NCBI GenBank assembly: GCA_001953115.1
Contig: LSSL01001447.1
Span: 2,192-15,632 of the forward strand
DNA from: Smittium mucronatum
Lineage: Eukaryota > Kickxellomycota > Harpellomycetes > Harpellales > Legeriomycetaceae
Direction: 5' to 3'
DNA: 13,441 nucleotides
Shown here: piece after piece, positions 1 through 8,783 of the stretch
How positions within the stretch are numbered: position 1 is the stretch's first letter
Layout: the number at the start of each line of letters is the position of its first letter
Notes under the pieces: model-generated
Databases searched by the model: none
What the model saw: only the letters and a program-made list of their open reading frames with translations
Told to the model about the DNA's origin: nothing
Translations under genes and position numbers: made by a program

Positions 1-2007
1 CTATTTAGGCTATAAAATTATGATCCTTCAAACAATTTTTTTTATAATGTTACATCTTAATTGGTTGATTAAAAAAAGGTGGTTTATTTTTGCATATTTT
101 GGAAATTTTCTGGTTTTTTTAGGAAATTAGCTATATCTTAATGGTTAAAAAATATGTTCACTCTTGTTTCCATTATTTGCGTATCCAATAGTTATACTTT
201 ATAATAATTCACTTATTACTGATAAAACTCTCCTATTAAGCAATTAATATGTTTATTATTTGCCATTTCTATGCTTCATATAATTGGAAACTGATATTTG
301 AAAAGCTTTAAAAAGAAATTGTGGTTCCAATGAAAATCACTCAAATTTTCGAATATCTCTTTTGCGGCATGTAGAATATATTTTATCGTCAACCATGTCA
401 AATAATTGTTTAAAACTGGAGGTCATATTAGGGATTGTTTTTTTTATTGGTAGCATGGTCTATTGGTTAAAAGAACTAAATTGTTAAATTCTTAGCGAAC
501 TGGTGAAAAAAAGACCATTTATTATAAGTAATTAATAAATATTTGGGATTGTTAAACTGAATAATCATATAATTATTTCGAATAAAGAAAGCTTTCAGTA
601 GAATTTCATGAAATTTAAGTCACTATATGACAATTAATTCCCTTATTTGGATTTTTTTAAAAAAAAAATTTCCATAAATTTTCAAAAAAAAAGGGGGTTA
701 TGGCAATGGTACAATATGTCAAACTAATTTCACTATGAAAGAAATAAACGTCTCATTCCTGAAGTAAAATTACACGTGAATTGATTCAGAAAAAACAAAA
801 ATTAAGCAGAAAATTTAACGACATCGAATTGTTTATAAGTGATTATTTAACCTTACCTAAAATAAAAAAATACAAAAATACACATTAAAGGATAAGCCAT
901 TCCACTGAATAGATATACGATAGGAACGATTACTTAATTATAGAAAGCTTTTTTATTGAAATACTAATTTTATAAATTGGTTTCTAGTTATAAAAAAAAT
1001 TGGTGTGTGTATTAAGATCATTCAGCCATTTATGATAGGATTTTACAGAAATTAGTAGATCCGATTTCCCGGATATAAAATTTATAATTGACATAATCCT
1101 AAATTGAAAGAATAGCTATTAGACTTATATTTCACACCTAATCCTATCAAAATAATGTATTATTATCCGTTGGTGATCTAAAAAGATAAAGAAAGAGTTT
1201 TAAAGTTTCTATTCCGAATTCATAATTCAAAAAACTAGTGATCATTATATAAGATGATTTTTTTAAAAATAAATAGTTATTTACCTTACTTAAATTAATT
1301 CCTTTTAATCCCTAATCCAAGTAAGCTTTAAGGCACATATTTCAAAAATGAATGGTATAGTTGAGACCGTATCTCTGGAAACATTTTCCAATAGAATTTT
1401 CTTTCAGCTCTTTGAAAAATCGTTTTATTTATATTTCTTTGGAATATTTAAGTTCGAAAATATCCCATCCTGCGTTTTTTTTCTCGTTTATCTCCTATTG
1501 AGACGTCGATTGTATATTATGTATTCCCGCTACCTGAATATTGAAAAAACTTATATATTTTATAACTTTAAGTAGATTTAAATTGATGAAATTTAATAAA
1601 ATATGTGCGATTTAAGCAAAAAATACAAAAATTTGAGCATTTCAACATTATTGAAAATCAATACATGATTACTATTTTACCCAATCAATTGGTTTAAAAA
1701 AGCTTTTAAATGAATACTTCCACCAGTAAAAGCCGAATAACGTTTATATTAAAAAAAAATTACCTAGTGGATCCAAATTCCTATTTTCATAATATTAGCC
1801 AAAAGTTGACCAAAAAATTGTCTTAGGGAAGATAAGAAGAATTTAATTATTTTACTGAAGAATCTCCTTTTATAAAAATAAAATAAAATTCACTCAGAAC
1901 AATTAAATTTAAATTGGATTATTTTTAAAATTAAAAAATAACGATATTTGAAATAATTTTGAATGTATAATAAGCTATATTGAAATGTAAATATATGTAT
2001 TTAGTGT
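1..2007. other. AT-rich intergenic DNA, no supported gene
   Basis: About 2 kb of very AT-rich DNA with many A and T homopolymers and frequent stops in all frames. The longest open frame (1348-1575, plus, 75 codons) is dominated by Phe, Tyr, Leu and Ile, as expected for translated AT-rich noncoding DNA, and resembles no family I know. A 10-bp inverted pair (1033-1042 and 1140-1149) is the only symmetry noticed and is near chance level in such DNA. I see no RNA gene. Confidence 0.7.
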
Positions 2008-3331
2008 CTAATCAAAGTTTTCAGATTCACTAAAGTTGGGCTCAGATGATGCAGTTCGTTTTCCAAGGCGGGTTTTTCTTGAAGCAACTGAAAATATCTG
2101 ATCATCAGATATTTTATTTTTGAATCCTATACGGAAATTTTTTATCTTAGACTTATTTAATCTAGCGGCCAATTTTTTCTCCTCTCTTTTTTTGAACAAA
2201 CTCTGCTCCTTAATTCTTTTCATATCGTGTAACTTTAAATAATATATCTAAGTGGAGATAGTTTTATATGATAGTTAGTTAATTATTTACAAATATCTGT
2301 GAACATTTCTATGTTTTCCAAAGTTCCTCTGTAAGTATCTCGAGTTAACTTGAATACTTTTTTCAATATACCAAAGAAAATTTCCACTATTATTCTTTGG
2401 CTGGTATCTGTTTCATAATTTGCGCTAGAAATGTTAGTTTCGGATTTCTGCTGAGTTCCATGAACGTTAATAACACTTTTTTGCGAACCTTCAACTCTGG
2501 AGTTGTTATTTATTTAACGTTTTTTTGGTACTATAGCCCTAAAACTTTTTTTTAATCATACTTATCCTTTATCCCCCACAATATACCATTCATCATAATT
2601 TCTATTTTCATGAATTCTATAATCTTTAATCCCCTTTTTAAAAAAATCACGGAAATTGCTCTCCATCAACTTGGAAACAGACATGTCGTGAATTGAGCCT
2701 TCTGTTACAGGACTAATGAAAGCGCGTATGTCATTGGGTATCACAGCTATTTCCCTTTTTACGCAATATCTGTGATGCTTACCTGAATAAAACAGCTTAC
2801 CATCTCTGAAAAATCCCGTTGTCTTATTAATAAAAAATACCTTACAATCAAATACCAGAGCTACATTTTTGTTGTTCCTCAAACATATATTATTTGCTAA
2901 TTGCTCTTTTTTTTTTCATAGGACACATGTATAATTTCAAAAGTGGCTCCCGAAAAATTTATGCGGTTGAGTTGAACATCAAATATACTGAAGGAGACGA
3001 GGTGTTAAAATCATATCCCAACTTTTCAAATTTAAAATTATGTCTTAGATATACCAAAAATGCATGGATCTTGTCTTTAGGAGTGAATTTCGACTTTTTT
3101 CCTCTTCTCATTTCTGCTTTTAGAAGCTCAAATTCGCATGTTTTCCCAATATCATCAAACTCATTTGATTTTAATCCAGTCATAAAGTAAATGTCATCAG
3201 GGGCTTTTTGAAATACCATTGTATATTTTTGGCTCATATATGTCAGCTTCACTTATGTATTCCTCAGATATGGCTTTTGCTGCTATAGCTTGAGTTTCAT
3301 GGTCCTTAGTTGCATTTATATATTTATCCAT
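2008..3331 (-). pseudogene. Decayed PIF/Harbinger-type (DDE_Tnp_4-like) transposase
   Basis: This is a remnant of a cut-and-paste DNA transposase, readable on the minus strand in several consecutive frames. The N-terminus starts at the ATG at 3331 (MDKYINATKDHETQ) and loses frame near 3198-3225. The next block (to 2959) has a helix-turn-helix-like region ending FLVYLRHNFKFEKLGYDF, typical of the N-terminus of DDE_Tnp_4 proteins. Frame shifts again near 2955-2965 and in a ten-base A run (2907-2916). The catalytic block carries the first Asp in VFDCKV (2847-2849), the motif FYSGKHHRYCVK, the second Asp in EGSIHDMSV (2685-2687), VGDKG, and the final Glu in RIIVEIFFGILKK (2382-2384). Stops interrupt this frame at 2562-2564, 2556-2558, 2514-2516 and 2283-2285. 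Family-like sequence continues past the last one (LTNYHIKLSPLR). A shift near 2235-2260 then joins the Lys-rich tail (KRIKEQSLFKKREEKK) that ends at 2008. Family assignment is from remembered motifs. I found no convincing terminal inverted repeats, so element ends are unknown. Confidence 0.8.
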
Positions 3332-3427
3332 TACAGATATGTTGTTATTGAAAGAAATATTTTTATTTTAATTATTTTGTTTGTAAAAAAATTTCAAAAA
3401 AAAAAAAGATGATAAAGTAAAGTTTTA

Positions 3428-3444
3428 ATAGGGGATTCCCCTAT
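3428..3444. repeat. Perfect 8-bp inverted repeat with 1-bp centre
   Basis: The arms ATAGGGGA and TCCCCTAT flank a single T. It stands out because the surroundings are nearly pure A/T. It lies about 100 bp upstream of the transposase pseudogene start. It could be a protein-binding palindrome, part of a decayed element end, or chance; nothing decides between these. Confidence 0.55.
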
Positions 3445-3590
3445 ATATATTTTATAAATATAACAAAAAAAATTAAGCATATTAAAAAGCCATATAAATT
3501 TTAAAAAAAATAGAAAATAAACACAATTCTGATATTTGTAGAAAAAATGAGCAGAATAATTATGAATATGGGAAAGATAAACTTCTTACG

Positions 3591-3640
3591 CATTAATAAA
3601 TCATTAATAAATCATTAATAAATCATTAATAAATCATTAA
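3591..3640. repeat. 11-bp tandem repeat, about 4.5 copies
   Basis: Four perfect consecutive copies of CATTAATAAAT (3591-3634) are followed by a partial copy. It is a short minisatellite in noncoding DNA, and the perfect copies suggest a recent slippage expansion. Confidence 0.9.
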
Positions 3641-4408
3641 AGAATCAGTTTATATATGTATTAAAATCAACATTAATTCACTCTATTAATAATAGCTACA
3701 CTTCCATTTTTAAAAAAATATATAAATTTTACAAATGGCAGTTTTGAATACTCCCTAATCGTTCTAGATTCTCGATCTTAAAATTTTAAATATTTCTTCC
3801 AAAGAAAATATTGGTATAAATTTGTTAAAATTTGTATATAAAAATCATTACAGCCTAAAAAAATGTTAAATGATACGATTTTTGATAATTTTTCATCAAT
3901 GTTATATAACATGAACTTTTTTTGAATTTAAGGTCCTATTAGTGAATAACCGAGTTATTATTTAAAACCAACAAAACGAGTTTTTTAAAGGCGTTTATAT
4001 TTATTAATAAGAGGTAGTGCTTATATTTCGGATTTAAAAACTACTGGTTTGTTAAAATTTTTACAAACTAAGAATTTACACACTTTGTGAGATTTTGTTA
4101 AATCCCTTTAATAAAATAAAATAATAACGAGTTATTGGGCAAAAAAGTTGAATTTTTTCTTTTTTTAGTGGTTCACATCATTATAGCTATACAAAGTCGA
4201 TATTTTCACTATTATAAAAAAAAAACAACGAAGCATATGATATCAAATTCAAAGTATAACCGCTTTACCATATAAATAAAATTTTTTGTAATCAAGCTTT
4301 TTTCACTTTTTATTGGGATAGATATTTGACCTTTGGTTTAAATAATAAAAAAATTGTATTTATTTATTTCGAAAATTTTCGTTATAAAGCAACCCCCCCC
4401 CCTCATTC

Positions 4409-4674
4409 TACAACATTTCTAAATCAAATACAAAAAAAGTGCACATGATTCGGTAAAAAGTAAAAATGATCCGTTAAAAAGTAAAACCGATTATAATAAA
4501 AGTAAAAATTATTCGTTCAAAAGTAATATCAATTATAATAAAAGTAAAAATGATTTGATAAAAATTAATATCAATTATAATAAAAGTAAAAATGGTTCGT
4601 TAAAAAGTAATATCAAGTATAATAAAAGTATATTTGAATCCAAAAAAAGTAAATTTGATTTGGGACAATGTTTA
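4409..4674 (+). repeat. Left terminal inverted repeat (266 bp)
   Basis: The outer 47 bp before the first iteron match the right arm perfectly. Four 42-bp units follow, then a shared inner tail ending GGGACAATGTTTA. The inner end continues into a small palindrome that the right arm lacks. Confidence 0.9.
4456..4623 (+). repeat. 42-bp iterons, four copies, in left TIR
   Basis: Units start at 4456, 4498, 4540 and 4582, each opening AAAAGTAAAAAT and ending with a TATAAT-like segment. A truncated fifth unit begins at 4624. Unit 1 matches right-arm unit 1 and unit 4 matches right-arm unit 2, so units 2 and 3 were gained here or lost on the right. By analogy with other DNA transposons, subterminal iterons may be transposase-binding sites. 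Confidence 0.9.
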
Positions 4675-4683
4675 AAAACATTG
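4666..4683. repeat. 18-bp palindrome at inner edge of left TIR
   Basis: The arms CAATGTTT and AAACATTG flank AA, exactly where left and right arms stop matching. It could mark an internal deletion or rearrangement junction, or be coincidental. Confidence 0.5.
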
Positions 4684-5495
4684 TTTTAAATTTAAATTAA
4701 ATATGCTTATTTTAGAATTATATTTCAACTTTGTTTTAAATATTTTTAATTAATAATTGGAAATCAGTATATCTCTGTATTTACCTAAATTAAGTATATT
4801 TCTCAAATTTTATTAGCATTTATATGCCCTATAAAATATCTTAGAATTAATATCAAGTAGATTTATGGTTATGTTATTTAGAACAATGAGCTCTTAAAGG
4901 TTAAAAAATGATTTTTTTTATTACTTAAAAACGGTATTTGATAATAAGCATAGCTTTGGAAGCTCTTTGATAATACTCGAGTTATTATTGAATGATGTTG
5001 GGCTCTTTTCCCCAATTAATTAGTATAATAGGTTTATTTTATAAATATGAGATATTCAATTAGGAATCAAATATAATACGGATTATACATTAGTTCAGGT
5101 AAATAGCGAAAAAAATTGATTAATTTTGTGTTTTGGTTTGATATTTCATAAATTATGCCTATATCATATTTATTGGGATATAATTTTCACAATCTTCTTA
5201 ATATTGAAATCTTTCTCATTACACTATCTGTTATAAAGCCAATAAAATTAACATTAGCGGTTATTAGTATGGGATAAATATTGTTCAGTGTAAATATAAA
5301 TCAAAAATAGCCCGCCATAATGAATTTCGGATAGTTTGGAAATAACCAAGTCTTTGAGTATTTTATTGTTTTATAACTAAAATCATAAGCCTGTCATGAT
5401 ATGATAATCATTGAGCATAAAATATAGTCTAGTATTGATGTTTTTCTTGAGATGATGTTTTTCTAGAACATGTACTCTGATGGAAAATGTGATTG
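4684..5495. other. Interior of the TIR element, noncoding
   Basis: About 0.8 kb of AT-rich DNA between the inverted arms. Stops are dense in all frames and I recognise no transposase fragment. This fits a MITE or deletion-derivative element. Confidence 0.65.
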
Positions 5496-5677
5496 TAAAC
5501 ATTGTCCCAAATCAAATTTACTTTTTTTGGATTCAAATCTACTTTTATTATAATTGATATTACTTTTTAACGAACCATTTTTACTTTTATTATAATTGGT
5601 TTTACTTTTTAACGAATCATTTTTACTTTTTACCGAATCATGTGCACTTTTTTTGTATTTGATTTAGAAATGTTGTA
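5496..5677 (-). repeat. Right terminal inverted repeat (182 bp)
   Basis: Reverse complement of the left arm, with two rather than four 42-bp units (5547-5630). The near-identity of the arms suggests a young insertion or recent homogenisation. Confidence 0.9.
5547..5630 (-). repeat. 42-bp iterons, two copies, in right TIR
   Basis: Read on the minus strand, units start at 5630 and 5588. The first matches left unit 1 with two mismatches and the second matches left unit 4 with one mismatch. Confidence 0.88.
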
Positions 5678-6150
5678 AATTTAGTTGTATAGACACTCGG
5701 AAACATATTTACCCCTTGAAAATCTATAAATTTTCATGAGATGGTCACGTGTAAAAACAGAATCATAAACCTAATTATCGTAAAATCGAACAGTGCCGAT
5801 TATTGGCCATAAATGCAATTATGGGGTATTGATTTTGCTAGCAACACATCTTCACCATTTTATAGATTAAATATACTGAGATTCAGTGTTGAGTTAAATC
5901 AATATATTGCTTGTACCATTTTTATGTTTTTGGATCTCTTCCCTATGGCCGTTTATTTTGCTGAGCTTCTAGTATAGACATTGATTTTTTTTCTTCAGTT
6001 AGGATAATTTCCAGTAGCCACGAATGTTGTCCCAATAGGGCAAAGGATGGACTCAAGAAATTCATTCTTAGTTGGTACTGCTGAGCCTAAAAAGTACATT
6101 CCACAAATTACGACTCACGAGTTCTTTTTCTTTATTGACATGAATAAAAA

Positions 6151-6172
6151 TCCTTTTTATTGACAAAAAGGA
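6151..6172. repeat. 8-bp stem hairpin with 6-nt loop
   Basis: The arms TCCTTTTT and AAAAAGGA flank ATTGAC. The segment TTTATTGACA occurs twice here (near 6131 and 6155). There is no known gene whose end it would mark. Confidence 0.4.
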
Positions 6173-8242
6173 CGAAACATCACTTTATTTTGTTTTATTA
6201 CAATTGAAAAGAGAGAGCAGGCCCATATATTTTTCCAACTAGTCGTGTCTTATAAAAGGGGTTGGGCTTTAATAGCCAGTTTATTATACTTTAAAACCAT
6301 CAATCATTGTTCATTATAACTTTCAAACAAAGCTGTATAGCTATAGTATACCCCTTCTTTATTACCGATAAAAAGTAAATAAAGATACATTTGTCGAAAC
6401 ATGAGAGAGCGAAGGGCAGTCTATTACAGATCGTACACCATTATTGCCCTCTATTCCTATAAGCATTTCATTAATTCCACGTACCCACATATAAGCGGTA
6501 CATGCATGATGACCATTGCTATGGTGATCAAATTGGTTGATTGCACAAAAAGTCATCTAGCAATAATTCCTTTTATACCCTAAATAGGATTGCGAGATAA
6601 CTTCCTTCTCTTTTTAAAAAAAAGACATGTAAATGGATATTAGCCACCATTTTTTAAAAAAATGTTATTCTTTAGCTGCACTATGTCGAAACCAGTTTCT
6701 TTGAATAAGTGTCAATCAACATTAACTCTTTAGTAGTCATAAGACTTAATTGTGCCATCATCATTAAGCCAATATTTATGCATATTTGAAGTTTCTACGA
6801 CCAATTTCGTTCTATTCGCCACTTGGATTTAATTATCAAATGATGGTCTTTAAATCTGACATGTAGGAAAACACAGAGCAACCTGGGTGTTAAAGGCTTA
6901 ATCTAGTGGCAATTTCATGTCAAACTATGAAAAAAATAATACAGTTAATAAGAACGAAAGAAACCACCGTTGTTTTTTCAAACAATGCAATATCTTTTTT
7001 TTCGAGAGTATTTATTGGCAGATATACTTTTTTGTGTCGCTCAACGAATGTCCAATAGAAGGGTTGTATTTATTTTTTTTCTTAGTTCAGAAAAAGCCAT
7101 TTTTTAATACCCAGAATTTATTGGTTTTAATCGTGGATTGGTAAAGATCTCTTAATTTATAATCGAAATGATTATCGAAAATTATTTTGCACATTCCTGT
7201 ACACTATCGATTTAATACAAACTTTTTTTCGTAAAAGAAACAAGCCAATAAATAGATTGAAAGCTGGAAATAAAGCAATAAGAACCACCGGCATTTCATA
7301 AATTAGATTAACCATGCACCGTTTACCGCTCACTAGAGCCAACCAAAATAGGGAATTTAGCCTTTTTCAAAGACTGATATTTGCATTATTCTGTTTGTGA
7401 TATTTGCATATTTCCATTTGATGGATCCATAAGTTCTCTGAAACCACCAAAAATTTAAAAAACCATTTGCCGAAAGTATCAAATTCCATCTATTTTTTTT
7501 AGCTTCTTCCGCCTTAGAAATAAGTGGGCGGAGACCTTTCCAAAATGGAAAATGGAAAAAAAAAAAGTTTCTTTGTGAGTACAGCAAGGGGTCAAAAACG
7601 GCTGCCGCTATAATCATAAAACAATTCGCTGGTTGTCAGCATACATATTCAGATAATTAAAAATGGAGTGGCAAAATAAATTTCCTTTAAAAAATAAATA
7701 AATTATGGCGAATCGGAGCTATCATATACATATATGAAATGAGTGGACTGAGAACCAAGTTTATTCCAAGCTCCTGTGATATTTCGGTCGTTTTCAATAA
7801 ATGCAGTATTACACTAATTAGAAAATGAGCTATATAAATATTAAACGCTGAAATTGGATGTCCGTTTAAAAATTATTTTCGTGATCTTAAAAAAGGCCCC
7901 TCTTCCTTTCAGAATCAAATGATCTATTTCATTGGCAATACAAGCTGTCATAAATCCATAAATAGAGTTTGCGAAATATCACCAATTGAAAATGAATGTT
8001 ATACGCCCATGCTACGACACCACAGCATTGTCCCCTTAAACTCTCGGACCACTGATGCCTACTTATATGTTGCCCAATAGATATGCCCACAGTTATAAAC
8101 ACTTTATTATTGGTAACTATTAGCTGTAATTACATCGAGGTTTACTGATCTCAACAAATAGAAAACTAATAAATTAAAGTTGAGCCCTGAAAAAAAAGCT
8201 AGCATGAGCTATATTTTTTCTTGGAAAAAGTCGATCTTTCCT

Positions 8243-8342
8243 GTTGATTTGACAAACTCTTTTTTCAAAAAAAATAATTCAGTTGATTTGACAAATTCCG
8301 TTATAAAAAAAAGAAAAATTCGGTTGATTTGTCTAGAATTTG
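8243..8342 (+). repeat. Imperfect ~40-bp tandem repeat, three copies
   Basis: GTTGATTTG recurs at 8243, 8282 and 8323 (spacing 39 and 41). The first two copies continue ACAAA and are followed by A-rich tracts. It lies 440-540 bp upstream of the phospholipase start. A promoter role is possible but not shown. Confidence 0.6.
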
Positions 8343-8716
8343 TGTATTCCGGCTAATATTCAATATGTGGTTGTCAAGTTAAATTAAAATTGAGTATGGC
8401 TTATTTTATTTTATTTCATTTCATTTTTAAAAAAGAAAAGTTCGATAAAGTATTTATAAAAATGTAGGTGGCACCACATTCATGAAAAATCCCGTTTTCT
8501 CTCCAATTGTAAAGTATTCAGTGCGTTTTAGTTTCCACATTTTATTCTTTTTAAAGGCCGTTTGTATACACTTACTTTTAATTGCACTTCATTGTTCCAT
8601 CCATTTCTATAATACACTTGCTCGATTTAACTATTTTTTTTTAAAACAGTGATTTCAATTACGATACATTCGCTTTTTTTTTTTTCAGGGTGTTACTTGA
8701 AAAAATCCCCTACCCC

Positions 8717-8770
8717 ATGAAATTGAAAGGGTTTATCTCATTCATCGCTCTTTTCCAAATAACTTTATAA
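8717..8770 (+). CDS. 17-codon upstream ORF in the PLC leader
   Basis: An ATG at 8717 opens a frame encoding MKLKGFISFIALFQITL, which stops at 8768-8770, 13 nt before the main phospholipase ATG. It is present in the mRNA only if transcription starts upstream of 8717 or an upstream leader exon is spliced at the CAG ending at 8688. If so, it would be expected to lower translation of the main frame. The ORF itself is seen directly; the regulatory role is inference. Confidence 0.35.
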   Translation: MKLKGFISFIALFQITL

Positions 8771-8783
8771 CAACCTGTATTTT

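Larger units (their letters stand above)
3332..4408. other. AT-rich noncoding spacer between the two transposon remnants
   Basis: About 1.1 kb without a supported gene. It holds a 17-bp palindrome (3428-3444), an 11-bp tandem array (3591-3640) and, at its right end, a run of ten C (4393-4402) lying just outside the inverted-repeat element. No open frame of useful length or recognisable RNA gene was seen. Confidence 0.7.
4409..5677. mobile_element. Non-autonomous DNA transposon with long iteron-bearing TIRs
   Basis: The sequence from 4409 inward reappears as its reverse complement ending at 5677. The element is 1,269 bp. The left arm (4409-4674) is 266 bp and the right arm (5496-5677) is 182 bp; the 84-bp difference is exactly two 42-bp internal repeat units. 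Apart from that I count about four mismatches over the 182 shared positions. The arms begin TACAACATTTCTAAATC. The flanks differ immediately outside (CTCATTC on the left, AATTTAG on the right), so the boundaries are sharp. The outermost TA on both sides could be a TA target-site duplication, as in Tc1/mariner-type elements; this is inference. The 821-bp interior has no open frame of useful length, so movement would need a transposase supplied in trans. The neighbouring transposase remnant has no visible link to these ends. Confidence 0.88.
5678..8716. other. 3-kb region without a recognised gene
   Basis: This stretch is less monotonous than 1-4400 but holds no gene I can support. Short open frames exist at 6362-6556 (minus), 6401-6583 (plus), 6917-7144 (plus) and 7357-7617 (minus). 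None shows a family motif and two overlap on opposite strands. Features of some interest are open segments on both strands at about 5998-6160, a TATAAAAG sequence at 6251-6258, an 8-bp hairpin (6151-6172), and a three-copy repeat (8243-8342). A run of T followed by CAG (8674-8688) could be the acceptor of an intron in the 5' leader of the phospholipase gene. Confidence 0.5.

Noticed and set aside
1033..1149. 10-bp inverted pair TGATAGGATT / AATCCTATCA as possible element ends
   Set aside because: Too short, not followed by further matching bases, and with no duplicated flanks; chance is likely in AT-rich DNA.
1348..1575. 75-codon plus ORF
   Set aside because: Composition is that of translated AT-rich DNA (Phe, Tyr, Leu, Ile), with no motif and no supporting context.
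2541..2561. A tiny intron (GTATGA to TTTTAG) removing stops after VGDKG
   Set aside because: At just over 20 nt it would be far shorter than the 68-144 nt introns in this window. It would remove expected sequence and still leave a TAA and frameshifts elsewhere.
2514..2564. Stop-codon reassignment to explain stops in the transposase
   Set aside because: Both TAA and TGA interrupt it along with frameshifts, whereas the phospholipase frame uses no internal stops and ends normally. Decay is the simpler explanation.
2894..3190. 98-codon plus ORF
   Set aside because: It is antisense to the transposase remnant, whose minus-strand reading has clear family features.
4456..4623. CRISPR-like array
   Set aside because: The 42-bp units are contiguous with no spacers, occur inverted on the other side of the element, and lie in eukaryotic DNA. 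They are TIR iterons.
6917..7144. 75-codon plus ORF with Phe runs
   Set aside because: Low-complexity T-rich DNA with no recognisable domain.
7357..7617. 86-codon minus ORF
   Set aside because: The Phe run comes from a homopolymer. There is no family motif or splice evidence, and I could not support it as a gene.
7990..8090. tRNA-like segment on the minus strand (GTGGTCCGAGAGTTTAAGG resembles a Ser/Leu tRNA A box)
   Set aside because: No B box, no acceptor-stem pairing and no proper anticodon arm follow. The resemblance is limited to one short block.
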